Assembly: GCA_016926235.1 (NCBI GenBank)
Contig: JAFGOZ010000682.1
Span: 1 to 24,799 of the forward strand
Reading direction: 5' to 3'
Source: Bacteroidales bacterium
GTDB taxonomy: Bacteria > Bacteroidota > Bacteroidia > Bacteroidales > UBA10428
DNA length: 24,799 nucleotides
Under the pieces are notes generated by a model. That model made no database searches, was not told the DNA's origin, and saw only the letters and a list, made by a program, of their open reading frames with translations. Positions 9,215 to 17,238 of this stretch are shown here, piece by piece. A program made the translations under genes and the position numbers. Position 1 is the first letter of the stretch. Each line of letters begins with the position of its first letter.

Positions 9215-10048
9215 ATGGAATTTAAAAGAGTTGTATTAGTACCCTGGGACTTTACCCAAATTGCTGAAAATGCATTTCAGCATGCTATAAATGTGGCAAA
9301 AACTGTAAAAGATGCCATTACTCTTATTCATATTGTAAAGAAGGATAAAGAAGTAAACGAAGCTACAATAAAATTAAATGATACTGCCACCGAACTAAAG
9401 AAAAAATATGGCATAAAGCCTGAAATTATGGTAAAAGTAGGTAGTATTTTTACAACAATTACAGAAGCTACAGAGGAAATTGATGCCGATATGGTAATTA
9501 TGGGGACACATGGTATGAAGGGGATGCAAAAGATTACCGGCAGCTGGGCTTTAAAAGTAATTGCAGGAACACATATCCCATTTCTGGTTGTTCAGGGCCC
9601 CCCTAAAAAAGAAACCTTTGATGAAGTAGTCTTTCCTATAGATTTCAAAAAAGAGAATAAAGAAAAGGTTAATTGGGTAGTTTATTTAGCCAGGCACTTT
9701 CATAATCCCAAGTTTCATATATTCAAATCCAAAAATAATGATCCCAGGCTTGTAAAAGCAGTAGAGTCAAATGTGATTTTTACACGAAGGATACTTGACG
9801 TACAAAGAGTGAATTATTCATTAACTCAGGCTGAAGGGAAAAAAGACTTTACAAGAGAAACTCTTGATTTTGCAGAAGAAAAGAAAGCCGATCTTCTATT
9901 AATCATTACTACAAAAGACATTACAATTGCTGATTACATGCTTGGAGCCCATGAGCAACAAATTATTGCTAACGAAGCCGGAATACCGGTAATGTGCATA
10001 AATCCAAGACCTTCGAAAGTTAGTAGTTTCAATGCCAGTGGTGGTTAA
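9215..10048 (+). CDS. Universal stress protein, two tandem Usp domains
   Basis: A 277-aa protein with two UspA-type domains (about 1–128 and 135–270). The first is well conserved: RVVLVPWDFTQIAENAF at the N-terminus, and GTHGMKGMQKITGS (97–110), close to the ATP-binding pattern G-2x-G-9x-G-S but with eight instead of nine residues in the second gap. The second domain keeps the fold pattern (FDEVVFPIDFKKENKEK, ADLLLIITTKD) but lacks the glycine motif, so it probably does not bind ATP. Tandem Usp proteins of this kind are common in Bacteroidota; their targets are mostly unknown. I start at ATG 9215 because the upstream TTG at 9146 lies inside the predicted promoter. thpR follows after 9 bp, so the two are likely co-transcribed. 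Confidence 0.88.
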   Translation: MEFKRVVLVPWDFTQIAENAFQHAINVAKTVKDAITLIHIVKKDKEVNEATIKLNDTATELKKKYGIKPEIMVKVGSIFTTITEATEEIDADMVIMGTHGMKGMQKITGSWALKVIAGTHIPFLVVQGPPKKETFDEVVFPIDFKKENKEKVNWVVYLARHFHNPKFHIFKSKNNDPRLVKAVESNVIFTRRILDVQRVNYSLTQAEGKKDFTRETLDFAEEKKADLLLIITTKDITIADYMLGAHEQQIIANEAGIPVMCINPRPSKVSSFNASGG

Positions 10049-10057
10049 TAATCATCT

Positions 10058-10612
10058 ATGAAACGTACGTTTATTGCCATTGATATCCCTGCCAACAATT
10101 TTATTTCAACCGCTTTTAATGAAGTTAAAGCATCTCTCCGCCACCAAAAGATAAAATGGACAGATGCTCAGTTATTCCATCTTACATTAAAATTTTTGGG
10201 TGATACGGAAAATTCAATTATTCCATCCATCATTGAATCTTTAAAAAGCATTACCAAAAATGTATCAGCCTTAAAAATCAACTTACAAGGAGCTGGTGTT
10301 TTTCAAAACTATCGCAATCCGAAAGTAATATGGCTGGGTATAAAGGAAAATGAAAACTTAATAAGTCTGCAAGTTGCGATCGATAAAGAAATTCAAAAAT
10401 TTGGTTATGAGGCTGAACAAAGAAAATTTTCTCCTCACCTGACTTTAGGCCGGATAAAATGGATGAATGATACAACAGAATTAAAAAAGGTTATTGAAAA
10501 ATACAAAGGGGCAGATTTTGGTGAGTTTTTAATTGATCAAGTAATATTTTATGAAAGCATTCTAACCCCAAGTGGTCCAATTTACAAGACACTAGAAACC
10601 TTTTCATTATAG
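10058..10612 (+). CDS. thpR: RNA 2',3'-cyclic phosphodiesterase (2H family, ThpR/LigT)
   Basis: 184-aa member of the 2H phosphoesterase superfamily, which opens 2',3'-cyclic phosphates on RNA ends and, in vitro, can ligate tRNA halves. Both catalytic HxTL motifs are present: HLTL at 41–44 (in FHLTLKFLGDT) and HLTL at 127–130 (in FSPHLTLGRIKW), with the expected spacing of about 86 residues. The N-terminus MKRTFIAIDIP is typical. It lies 9 bp after the stress protein gene on the same strand, and its last 6 bases overlap the 3' end of the convergent arfB; no terminator is visible between them. Confidence 0.93.
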   Translation: MKRTFIAIDIPANNFISTAFNEVKASLRHQKIKWTDAQLFHLTLKFLGDTENSIIPSIIESLKSITKNVSALKINLQGAGVFQNYRNPKVIWLGIKENENLISLQVAIDKEIQKFGYEAEQRKFSPHLTLGRIKWMNDTTELKKVIEKYKGADFGEFLIDQVIFYESILTPSGPIYKTLETFSL

Positions 10613-11044
10613 AACATCATTGGGTCTGATTTTTGTCCTGTTAGTTTTTCTTTCCGTGTTTATCTTTTTTGTTTTAATCCGCTTTTCAATCATAGCTTTT
10701 GATGGCTTCACAGGAATTCTCTTTTTTCTTACAGCAAGCGCTTTAAGCAAATATTGAAGAAATCGTTTCTCTGCAAGTTCTTTATTTTTTATCTGGCTTC
10801 TGTATTCCTGGGCAAAAACCTGCAAAAAACCTTCCGAATTTATTTTATGCTTAAGCTTCTCTTTTATTCGTTGTTTTTCAGTTTCAGAAAGCAGCTGCGA
10901 TCCCTCCACATGGAATCGCAGTTCTACCTTTGTTTCTGTTTTATTAACATGTTGCCCTCCTGGTCCGCTACTACGTGAAGTCAAAAATTCATACTCCTTG
11001 TTAAACGGCCGGTTAGCAAGTGCATTCTGAGAATGATCGCTCAT
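10607..11044 (-). CDS. arfB: Peptidyl-tRNA hydrolase ArfB (ribosome rescue)
   Basis: 145-aa codon-independent release factor that frees ribosomes stalled without a stop codon by hydrolysing peptidyl-tRNA. The catalytic GGQ (29–31) lies in RSSGPGGQHVNKTETKVEL, and the C-terminal tail (about 108–145) is very basic, as needed to occupy the empty mRNA channel in known ArfB. It lacks the N-terminal and codon-recognition domains of RF1/RF2, so it is not a truncated release factor. The gene starts 35 bp after the pgi stop on the same strand and is probably co-transcribed with it. Confidence 0.95.
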   Translation of the reverse strand: MSDHSQNALANRPFNKEYEFLTSRSSGPGGQHVNKTETKVELRFHVEGSQLLSETEKQRIKEKLKHKINSEGFLQVFAQEYRSQIKNKELAEKRFLQYLLKALAVRKKRIPVKPSKAMIEKRIKTKKINTERKTNRTKIRPNDVL

Positions 11045-11079
11045 AATTTCCTCTGGCTTTACAGGGTAGAAAGAATCGC

Positions 11080-12417
11080 TTACTTCCCTATTCTTTGTTT
11101 AATTTTCTTTGTTTCTTCTTCAAAGCCGGGTTTTTCAAGTAGTGCAAACATATTTTTCTTATATGCTTCAACACCTGGCTGATCAAATGGATTAATACCC
11201 AGGATATAACCACTAATGCCACATGCTTTTTCAAAAAAGCAGAGAAGTTGTCCCAGGTAATATTCATCCAGTTTTGGTAATTCTATCAATATATTTGGAA
11301 CACCTCCATCAACATGTGCGAGCATAGTGCCTAGTTCTGCCATTTTGTTTACCTCATCAATACGCTTACCTGAAAGGAAATTCAGCTTATCGAGATTATC
11401 ATTATCAACAGGTATAGTAACTTTTCTATCCGGATTTTTAATGGATATTACTGTTTCCATCAATTTTCGCTCACCTTCCTGAATATACTGGCCCATAGAA
11501 TGCAGATCAGTCGTAAAATCGACACTTGCAGGAAAAATACCTTTCCCTTCTTTTCCTTCACTTTCGCCATACAGTTGTTTCCACCATTCAGCAACATAAT
11601 GCAATTTATGATGATAATTTGCCAATATCTCAACTATATATCCTTTATTGTATAATGCATTTCTTGTAGCTGCATACAACGCTGACGGATTGTTCTCTAA
11701 AGCTATTCCGGGCTTTGTAAGTTTTTCCATATCCCGGGCTCCTTTTACCAGTTTTTCAATATCCAGACCGGAAATGGCAATAGGAACAAGCCCCACAGGA
11801 GTAAGCACAGAATAACGGCCTCCCACATCATCAGGTATCACAAATGTTTTATACCCCTCCTGATCAGCCAATCCGCGCAATGCACCTTTGCTGGCATCGG
11901 TTATTGCTACAATTTTATCCTTTGCTCCAGCCTGACCCATTTTACTCTCAAGCTGGGCTTTTAATAATCGAAAAGCAATAGCTGGCTCGGTTGTAGTTCC
12001 GGATTTTGATATTACCACTATTCCATATTTCCTGTTCTCCAGCAAATCCAACAGATCCGCCATATAATCTTCACCTATATTATGTCCTGCATAAATTACC
12101 TGAGGTCCATTATTTGCCTGAACGAACGTTGCAGACAGTGCATCAATAACTGCTTTTGCTCCAAGATAACTGCCCCCGATACCTATTACAACTACAAAAT
12201 CATCATTTTTAAAGGTATCAGCAGTTGCGTTAATCTTCTTAATAATATCTGAAGTAACTTCATGAGGCAGGTTCACCCACCCTAAAAAATCATTTCCCTT
12301 ACCTGTTTTTTCATATAAAGCTTTATTTGCTTTGTCAGCTTCTCCTGCAAGCTTTAAGATTTCTTCCCTGGAAACAAAATTTTCTGTATTGGTTATGTTT
12401 ATTTTAATATTTTCCAC
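11080..12417 (-). CDS. pgi: Glucose-6-phosphate isomerase
   Basis: Cytoplasmic glycolytic enzyme interconverting glucose-6-phosphate and fructose-6-phosphate. The 445-aa length is that of the short bacterial (Bacillus/Thermotoga) type, not the 550-aa E. coli type. Motifs: [10 protein letters not shown] (79–88) of the SIS sugar-phosphate fold, [11 protein letters not shown], the PGI signature 1 [17 protein letters not shown], the [21 protein letters not shown] stretch, and signature 2 [21 protein letters not shown] minus-strand TACTTTTG (complement of 12447–12454) about 30 bp upstream of the start fits a -7 box, so pgi probably has its own promoter within the cluster. Confidence 0.97.
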   Translation of the reverse strand: MENIKINITNTENFVSREEILKLAGEADKANKALYEKTGKGNDFLGWVNLPHEVTSDIIKKINATADTFKNDDFVVVIGIGGSYLGAKAVIDALSATFVQANNGPQVIYAGHNIGEDYMADLLDLLENRKYGIVVISKSGTTTEPAIAFRLLKAQLESKMGQAGAKDKIVAITDASKGALRGLADQEGYKTFVIPDDVGGRYSVLTPVGLVPIAISGLDIEKLVKGARDMEKLTKPGIALENNPSALYAATRNALYNKGYIVEILANYHHKLHYVAEWWKQLYGESEGKEGKGIFPASVDFTTDLHSMGQYIQEGERKLMETVISIKNPDRKVTIPVDNDNLDKLNFLSGKRIDEVNKMAELGTMLAHVDGGVPNILIELPKLDEYYLGQLLCFFEKACGISGYILGINPFDQPGVEAYKKNMFALLEKPGFEEETKKIKQRIGK

Positions 12418-12446
12418 AGTATTTAGTATTTAAGTTTATTACTCTG

Positions 12447-12454
12447 CAAAAGTA
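12447..12454 (-). promoter_or_regulatory. Predicted pgi promoter (-7 box)
   Basis: Minus-strand TACTTTTG matches TAnnTTTG in the 83-bp gap between the DUF434 gene and pgi. No clear -33 element is seen, so this rests on the -7 box and its position alone. Confidence 0.4.
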
Positions 12455-12500
12455 AGAAGTATTGTTTTGATTTTAATAATAATTCAGGTATTCATGTTAT

Positions 12501-13190
12501 CTACTTTAAAAATTCATTAATAAATACAAATTCCGGATTATACAGTCTTTCCAATGTGAATCTCGCCAGATCAAATACCGTACATGTCGTTTTATCAATA
12601 ATTACAGAATCAGAAGTTGCTAAAATTCCCTTTGATACATTCTTTAAATGATGATCAGGATATCTTACTACTTCCGCTTTACCTGGCATATCATTGTCTG
12701 AAAACATGATATTTAAAGCCACTGCCAATTCGGCACTGTGAGAAACAGGCTCATCCAGATAGATGTTTACTTCCTGTAGGTCCAAATACTTCATGGTTTC
12801 AATCAGATTATCAACTGCCTGGTTGAACATTTTGCTTTTTCTTATCTTACCATGTATTTCCCCGCTATCTCGCAACAGCCCATCAATACTGATAAAAACA
12901 GGACGGCCAGCAAGATAATTGGCCATTGTAAGCAATACGTTGTACCCGTCAATAAATAATTTACTTCCTGATGGAGGTTCAGTAATGATCTTTTTTAATC
13001 TTAATTCCGCTTCGCTCTTTTTGCACACACCTCTGTATAAAAGACTTCTTTGCGAACCGGTGAGCCTAAAGCGATCGCCAACCATTTTAAGGATTGATTT
13101 TTGAGGGTATCCATGGTTAAGTAGTAAGTAATAATCAGAAACAGCCTCTTTCAATACATCGCTAAACATCTGCTGTTTTGTCAATTTCAT
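12501..13190 (-). CDS. DUF434 protein with a possible PIN/NYN-like domain
   Basis: 229-aa protein of unknown function. Residues about 1–68 fit DUF434: a helical segment containing GYPQKSILKMVGDRFRLTGSQR and LLYRGVCKK. The remainder (about 75–225) starts with KLFIDGYNVLLTM, whose IDGYN is the opening pattern of PIN/NYN nucleases, followed by further acidic positions on predicted strand ends: Asp146 (IYLDEPVS), Asp194 (ATSDSV) and Asp199 (VIIDKT). A nuclease activity is my inference. The start ATG is 8 bp after the stop of the dihydroorotate-dehydrogenase-like gene, so the two form an operon. The sequence is complete with no frameshift. Confidence 0.8.
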   Translation of the reverse strand: MKLTKQQMFSDVLKEAVSDYYLLLNHGYPQKSILKMVGDRFRLTGSQRSLLYRGVCKKSEAELRLKKIITEPPSGSKLFIDGYNVLLTMANYLAGRPVFISIDGLLRDSGEIHGKIRKSKMFNQAVDNLIETMKYLDLQEVNIYLDEPVSHSAELAVALNIMFSDNDMPGKAEVVRYPDHHLKNVSKGILATSDSVIIDKTTCTVFDLARFTLERLYNPEFVFINEFLK

Positions 13191-13198
13191 ATGTTTGC

Positions 13199-14194
13199 CT
13201 ATTGCTGGTAACCGCTAAAGTATTTCATAAACTGGATTCGCTCATAGGCTGCAGGGTTTTCACTTTCCGACTGGCTCATCTTTCCTTTAAAATCATTAAT
13301 AGAAAAAAATCCGTTGCCGGTCATCCATGTTTCCAAGCCCTCAATAATAGATTGTATTTTGTTTAATCCCTCAAGATACAAACAAGATACAACCTGAACA
13401 GCACTTGCTCCTGCCAGTATTTGTTTTATAAGTCCTGTAGAATCATGCACGCCTGTTGAAGCTGCAAGATCACATTTTATCCTGTTATACATAATAGCCA
13501 TCCAACGTAATGAAATATGCAAATCATCAGAAGAACTAAAGAGATTTCCCGATGTAATTTCAAGTTTATCCAGGTCAAAATCAGGACTGAAAAACCTGTT
13601 GAAAAGTACAATGCCTGCAATGCCGGTCTCAGAAAAACGCCGGATCATATTCGCCAGGTTCGAAAAATAATAACTAATCTTAATTGAAACCGGTATACTT
13701 ACCTGTCTAACTACTTCATGAATAATATCAAAATACACCTGCTCATTTTCGGCAGCTGTTCTGTTTATATCACTGGGCAATATAAAGAGGTTTAGTTCAA
13801 GTGCATCTGCACCTGCTGCTTCTAAACGTTTTGGGAAGTAGGTCCACTGCCCTGCTGTAATACAATTTATACTGGCAATAACGGGAATTTTTACCTTTTT
13901 CTTACAGTCAGATATAAGTTTCAGGTAACGCTCTGTAGATAATATATCCTGATCCTGCTGTTCATAAAACTCCAAAGATTCCGGGTACAGAAATTGTTGA
14001 GAAACCATTCTTTTCATTTTGGCTTCCATCTCTTGCAATATCGCTTCTTCAAAGAGAGATTTTAATACCACGGCACCGGCCCCACAACCCTCAATTTTCT
14101 TAATATTTTCAACATCATTTGTAAGACCCGAACTGCCGGCAATTAATGGGCAGGATAAGGTTAAATCCATATATGAAGTAGTTAAATCGGGCAT
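13199..14194 (-). CDS. Dihydroorotate dehydrogenase-like flavoprotein
   Basis: 331-aa TIM-barrel protein of the class 1A dihydroorotate dehydrogenase-like family. The N-terminus TTSYMDLTLSCPLIAGSSGLT (5–25), GAGAVVLKSLFEE (38–50), IPVIASINC (103–111), VSIKISYY and the C-terminal GVHDSTGLIKQILAGASAVQ follow the FMN-binding barrel. However, the region that in true class 1A enzymes reads ELNLSCPN, with the catalytic Cys, reads ELNLFILPSD here (133–142), so that base is gone. It is therefore probably not the pyrimidine-pathway enzyme; its substrate is unknown. It heads the operon with the DUF434 gene and is divergent from the seven-helix membrane protein gene. Confidence 0.85.
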   Translation of the reverse strand: MPDLTTSYMDLTLSCPLIAGSSGLTNDVENIKKIEGCGAGAVVLKSLFEEAILQEMEAKMKRMVSQQFLYPESLEFYEQQDQDILSTERYLKLISDCKKKVKIPVIASINCITAGQWTYFPKRLEAAGADALELNLFILPSDINRTAAENEQVYFDIIHEVVRQVSIPVSIKISYYFSNLANMIRRFSETGIAGIVLFNRFFSPDFDLDKLEITSGNLFSSSDDLHISLRWMAIMYNRIKCDLAASTGVHDSTGLIKQILAGASAVQVVSCLYLEGLNKIQSIIEGLETWMTGNGFFSINDFKGKMSQSESENPAAYERIQFMKYFSGYQQ

Positions 14195-14288
14195 GATATT
14201 TTAATTTCCGTTATGCATAAATTTACAAAAAAAGACGCTTATATTCTAAGATTTTATAACTTTATTATGGCGATATTTATTGAGAAGT

Positions 14289-14981
14289 ATGGTTTATGAA
14301 CAACCTTCCATAAAACTTATGGGTCTGAGGATTGATGAGCCCGTTACCACCTTTTCAGATCTAATCGTTTCTGCGGTTTGTTTTTATGCATTTATAAAAC
14401 TTACGCAGATTAAAAATAAAGATTGCAGAACTTTGTACTTCTTCAGATACTATTTTCTATCCATGAGTATTGCAACCTTTATTGGTGGCATTGTCGGTCA
14501 CGGATTTTTATACCTTTTAAGTTTTGGCTGGAAACTACCAGGCTGGCTTACAAGTATGTTTTCAATTATGCTGGTTGAAAGGGCGTCCATACAGTATGCC
14601 TCTCCTTTAATTAAACCGAAAGTAGCAAAAGTGTTTAAGGTTATTAACCTGATTGAACTGGCAACCTTTGTGATACTTACTTTCACTACTATGAATTTCT
14701 TCTTCGTCGAAGCCCATTCTGCTTACGGACTGCTTATTGTAGTATCATCCTTTAATATTTTCATTTATTATAAAACCCGTGATGAAGCAAGCAGGCTTCT
14801 ATTGATAGCTGTTGGCATATCAGCTATTTCTGCTCTCATTTTTATGAATAAATGGGGTCTTTGCCAGTGGTATAATCACTTTGATATAAGTCATACCCTA
14901 ATGGCAATTAGTGCATGGTTTTTTTACAGGGGGGCAAAAAAGGCCTGTTTATCCCCACTGGCTAACAAAAACACATATTAG
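14289..14981 (+). CDS. Conserved-type seven-helix membrane protein, function unknown
   Basis: 230-aa protein with about seven predicted membrane helices (roughly 22–39, 52–78, 84–101, 114–135, 139–160, 168–187, 199–217). Polar residues inside the helices stand out: His71 (GGIVGHGF), Glu97 (MLVERASIQY), His143 (EAHSAYG), and His197/His202 in the last helix (NHFDISHTLMAIS). Histidines in helices 2 and 7 recall the CREST superfamily of membrane hydrolases (alkaline ceramidase, PAQR), but the spacing of the last pair is five rather than four and the helix-2 serine is a glycine, so this is only a resemblance. I choose ATG 14289 over the TTG at 14280. An imperfect -7 box TAACTTTA (14257–14264) lies just upstream. 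Confidence 0.7.
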   Translation: MVYEQPSIKLMGLRIDEPVTTFSDLIVSAVCFYAFIKLTQIKNKDCRTLYFFRYYFLSMSIATFIGGIVGHGFLYLLSFGWKLPGWLTSMFSIMLVERASIQYASPLIKPKVAKVFKVINLIELATFVILTFTTMNFFFVEAHSAYGLLIVVSSFNIFIYYKTRDEASRLLLIAVGISAISALIFMNKWGLCQWYNHFDISHTLMAISAWFFYRGAKKACLSPLANKNTY

Positions 14982-14997
14982 TTTTGAAATTATTACT

Positions 14998-15005
14998 TAG
15001 TTTTG
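14998..15005 (+). promoter_or_regulatory. Predicted promoter (-7 box) of the small exported protein gene
   Basis: TAGTTTTG matches TAnnTTTG, 21 bp before the ATG at 15027. An identical TAGTTTTG lies 19 bp further upstream at 14979–14986, overlapping the stop of the previous gene. No good -33 element is visible for either copy. Confidence 0.4.
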
Positions 15006-15026
15006 TATCAAAAAACAAATAGTATC

Positions 15027-15731
15027 ATGAGAACTTTGCTGACAAAGCTATTACTACTATTGCACGTAATCGTATATGCAACACCCGATGACGGGATACG
15101 CGAATACGATGTGCTTGTTGGATATAATGAATCTTCCTATTACTCAATAAAAACGATACATTACCCAACCGGTAATTATTTCATCATGATTGACTCCTCA
15201 TTTTTGGTTGAGAGAAATCTAACCACAGGGAAAGTTACATCAAGGATACTCCTTCGTGCAGCCAAACATATTGATAATACAACATTTGAGGATTGGGAAA
15301 CTATAGAGTATAAAAATAAAAACTTTAATTACAGCAAATTTCTTGCTGATAAAAAGGTGAAATATCTATATCCTGAAATATACCAGAACACAAATTTTAA
15401 ACCATTAAGGTTGCGGGTTGATATAGAAGGATTAAAGCTAATATACAGGGATGATAGTATATTATTGGAAACATTGGAGTATATCTCTCTATATGTTCCG
15501 TGGATTGAGTCTTTTCTTGAGAACCAATTAGAACACTTAAGATTATTCCCTTACTCCGGAATTGAATTCGTTTCAATAAGCAATGTTGTCGCAGACGATA
15601 ATTACTTATTTATTACAATTAATGGTGAGATTGACCCTGAGAAATATCAATCTGTTGTGGTTATGGAATCTAAAAAGTATGAAAAACTAAAGAATGAAAT
15701 AGTTAACAGAAAAAGCAATGATAGCTTTTAA
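15027..15731 (+). CDS. Exported protein of unknown function, 234 aa
   Basis: I do not recognise a family. The N-terminus MRTLLTKLLLLLHVIVYATP is a clear Sec signal peptide with probable cleavage near residue 18–20. The mature part (about 215 aa) is soluble, mixed alpha/beta, rich in Tyr, Ile, Asp and Glu, with a single cysteine-free chain and no recognisable catalytic motif. The segment LLETLEYISLYVPWIESFLENQ (about 150–171) looks like an amphipathic helix. ATG 15027 is chosen because the upstream TTG at 15003 lies in the predicted promoter. It stands between two other exported or membrane genes on the same strand. Confidence 0.7.
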   Translation: MRTLLTKLLLLLHVIVYATPDDGIREYDVLVGYNESSYYSIKTIHYPTGNYFIMIDSSFLVERNLTTGKVTSRILLRAAKHIDNTTFEDWETIEYKNKNFNYSKFLADKKVKYLYPEIYQNTNFKPLRLRVDIEGLKLIYRDDSILLETLEYISLYVPWIESFLENQLEHLRLFPYSGIEFVSISNVVADDNYLFITINGEIDPEKYQSVVVMESKKYEKLKNEIVNRKSNDSF

Positions 15732-15830
15732 GCCAATATCGCTTAGATAGTAATACTTTAGCCGTCCCTTTCAGGTCTTCCATTACTAATAGGTCTAACA
15801 TTAAACAAAACCTGTAAGAATCCGTAGAAT

Positions 15831-15855
15831 TCTGCCTTGCCGGCAGGCAGGCAGA
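15831..15855. repeat. Short GC-rich palindromic element
   Basis: The 8-bp palindrome TGCCGGCA is flanked by CTGCC on the left and repeated GGCAG on the right, so it can fold into a strong stem with one bulged base. Its base composition contrasts sharply with the AT-rich surroundings. It may be an interspersed repeat copy rather than a terminator, since it lies 100 bp past the previous stop, although a short T run (15856–15860) follows. Confidence 0.5.
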
Positions 15856-15900
15856 TTTTTATTTTCTTAATTATACGACAGGGGCTATTAAGCTATGAAT

Positions 15901-15930
15901 TTTGTTTTTAAATTGAATACACTATTTTTG
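15901..15930 (+). promoter_or_regulatory. Bacteroidota-type promoter of the beta-barrel protein gene
   Basis: TTTG at 15901–15904 (-33) and TATTTTTG at 15923–15930 (-7, full match to TAnnTTTG) are separated by 18 bp, the best complete promoter in the window. The predicted RNA start is near 15937, about 55 bases before the ATG at 15993. Confidence 0.65.
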
Positions 15931-15992
15931 TGTTCAGAACATATTCAAGATTTTATAATCAAAGTATGCTGTTTACATTAACATATAATGTT

Positions 15993-17225
15993 ATGAATAA
16001 GCAAAACCAGCGATTTACATGTTTAGTAATATTTTTTTTGGTTTTAACAGTTGACACATATACCCAAAGAGATCTGAAAAAAGGGTATATAATTACCAGT
16101 GAGAATGATACTATTATTGGATTTATCAACTTGAAGTCGAATATTAATAACAGCACCGAATGTGAGTTTTATAAAAGTCAGGATTCGAAGCCAGAATTAT
16201 TTACTCCCCAAAATATTAAAGAATACAGAATTGATAATTATAAATATTATGTCTCGAAGGACATAAAAATTAATAACCAGGAAAAAAAAGTATTTCTGGA
16301 ATTTCTGGTCGAAGGAATTGTAAATCTGTATTTTTACGGAGATGCTCTGAATGATCATTACTTTATAGAAAAAGAAGGTGCATTATACCCCCTGTCAAAT
16401 AATTTGAGGGATGTAAAAGGCGAAAATGATGTTATGTATCAGAAAAGATCGAATCAATATATGGGTGTACTCAATCAACTATTTAAAGACAGCCCTGAAG
16501 TATCAAAAAAGGTTCCCAATACAGTATTTGCATATAAGCCTCTTATAAAGCTTACAGAAGATTATCACAATAGTGTTTGTAAAGATTATGATTGCATCAA
16601 TTATACGAAGAACTCTGATCTTAAAATATTTCTGGAACCCCATTTTGGAATTACCCTATCCAGAATGACGATAAAAACATCAGATGATTATCTTGCTGAC
16701 CAGTCAATTAATTTTGGTATATATGCAAGATTTTCACCAGCCAAAGTACATTATTTATGGAATTACATCATTGGTATAAATTATGAATCACATTCCTATG
16801 AAGGTGTTTTAAAGAATTCCTTATACGATGATGAAGATTATCACTTTATTCAACTTGACTATTCAATGGTTCGTATTCCATTTATTGCCGAATATATTTT
16901 CCCTTTTAAAAAACTACAACCTTCCGTTTATTTCGGGTACAATAATATTTTTATTATTAATCCTGAATATGAAGTAATGATGTATGATGATTATACTGTC
17001 CCTTCAAATGGAACATACTTCAACCAACCTAAAAAATTCAGGAAATATCAATATGGGTTTACAGGAGGAATTGGTCTTAAATACCATTTAACTGATCATT
17101 CATTCATTCATATTAACTCAAGCTATGAATTCAGAGTCCCTTCAACAAATGCAAATTTTTTCTTCGATTATCATAGAGTGAGTTCTGTTTATATCAATCT
17201 GGGGTTGGCATTTAATATTAATTAA
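15993..17225 (+). CDS. Outer-membrane beta-barrel protein (PorT-like), 410 aa
   Basis: The N-terminus (MNKQNQRFTCLVIFFLVLTV) is a signal peptide. The mature start KGYIITSENDTIIGFINLKS is typical of a group of Bacteroidota proteins that pair a small N-terminal domain with an outer-membrane barrel. From about residue 205 onward the sequence alternates polar and aromatic residues in beta-strand style (LEPHFGITLSRM, NYIIGINYESHSY, RIPFIAEYIFPF, PSVYFGYNNIF, YGFTGGIGLKYHL, YINLGLAFNIN) and ends with a strand whose penultimate and final residues are Ile-Asn. Its ligand is unknown. I start at ATG 15993 because the TTG at 15930 overlaps the promoter. The hydrolase gene follows after 13 bp, so the two are probably one operon. 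Confidence 0.8.
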   Translation: MNKQNQRFTCLVIFFLVLTVDTYTQRDLKKGYIITSENDTIIGFINLKSNINNSTECEFYKSQDSKPELFTPQNIKEYRIDNYKYYVSKDIKINNQEKKVFLEFLVEGIVNLYFYGDALNDHYFIEKEGALYPLSNNLRDVKGENDVMYQKRSNQYMGVLNQLFKDSPEVSKKVPNTVFAYKPLIKLTEDYHNSVCKDYDCINYTKNSDLKIFLEPHFGITLSRMTIKTSDDYLADQSINFGIYARFSPAKVHYLWNYIIGINYESHSYEGVLKNSLYDDEDYHFIQLDYSMVRIPFIAEYIFPFKKLQPSVYFGYNNIFIINPEYEVMMYDDYTVPSNGTYFNQPKKFRKYQYGFTGGIGLKYHLTDHSFIHINSSYEFRVPSTNANFFFDYHRVSSVYINLGLAFNIN

Positions 17226-17238
17226 AATCTTCTTTTCT

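Larger units (their letters stand above)
15732..15992. other. Intergenic region with a GC-rich palindromic element and a promoter
   Basis: 261 bp without a gene. It contains a GC-rich imperfect palindrome at 15831–15855 centred on TGCCGGCA (15838–15845) with flanking CTGCC/GGCAG repeats, a type of short interspersed element I associate with Bacteroidota genomes, and the promoter at 15901–15930. Nothing else is evident. Confidence 0.55.

Noticed and set aside
10607..11044. Truncated peptide chain release factor
   Set aside because: Length, position of GGQ near the N-terminus and the long basic tail match complete ArfB proteins.
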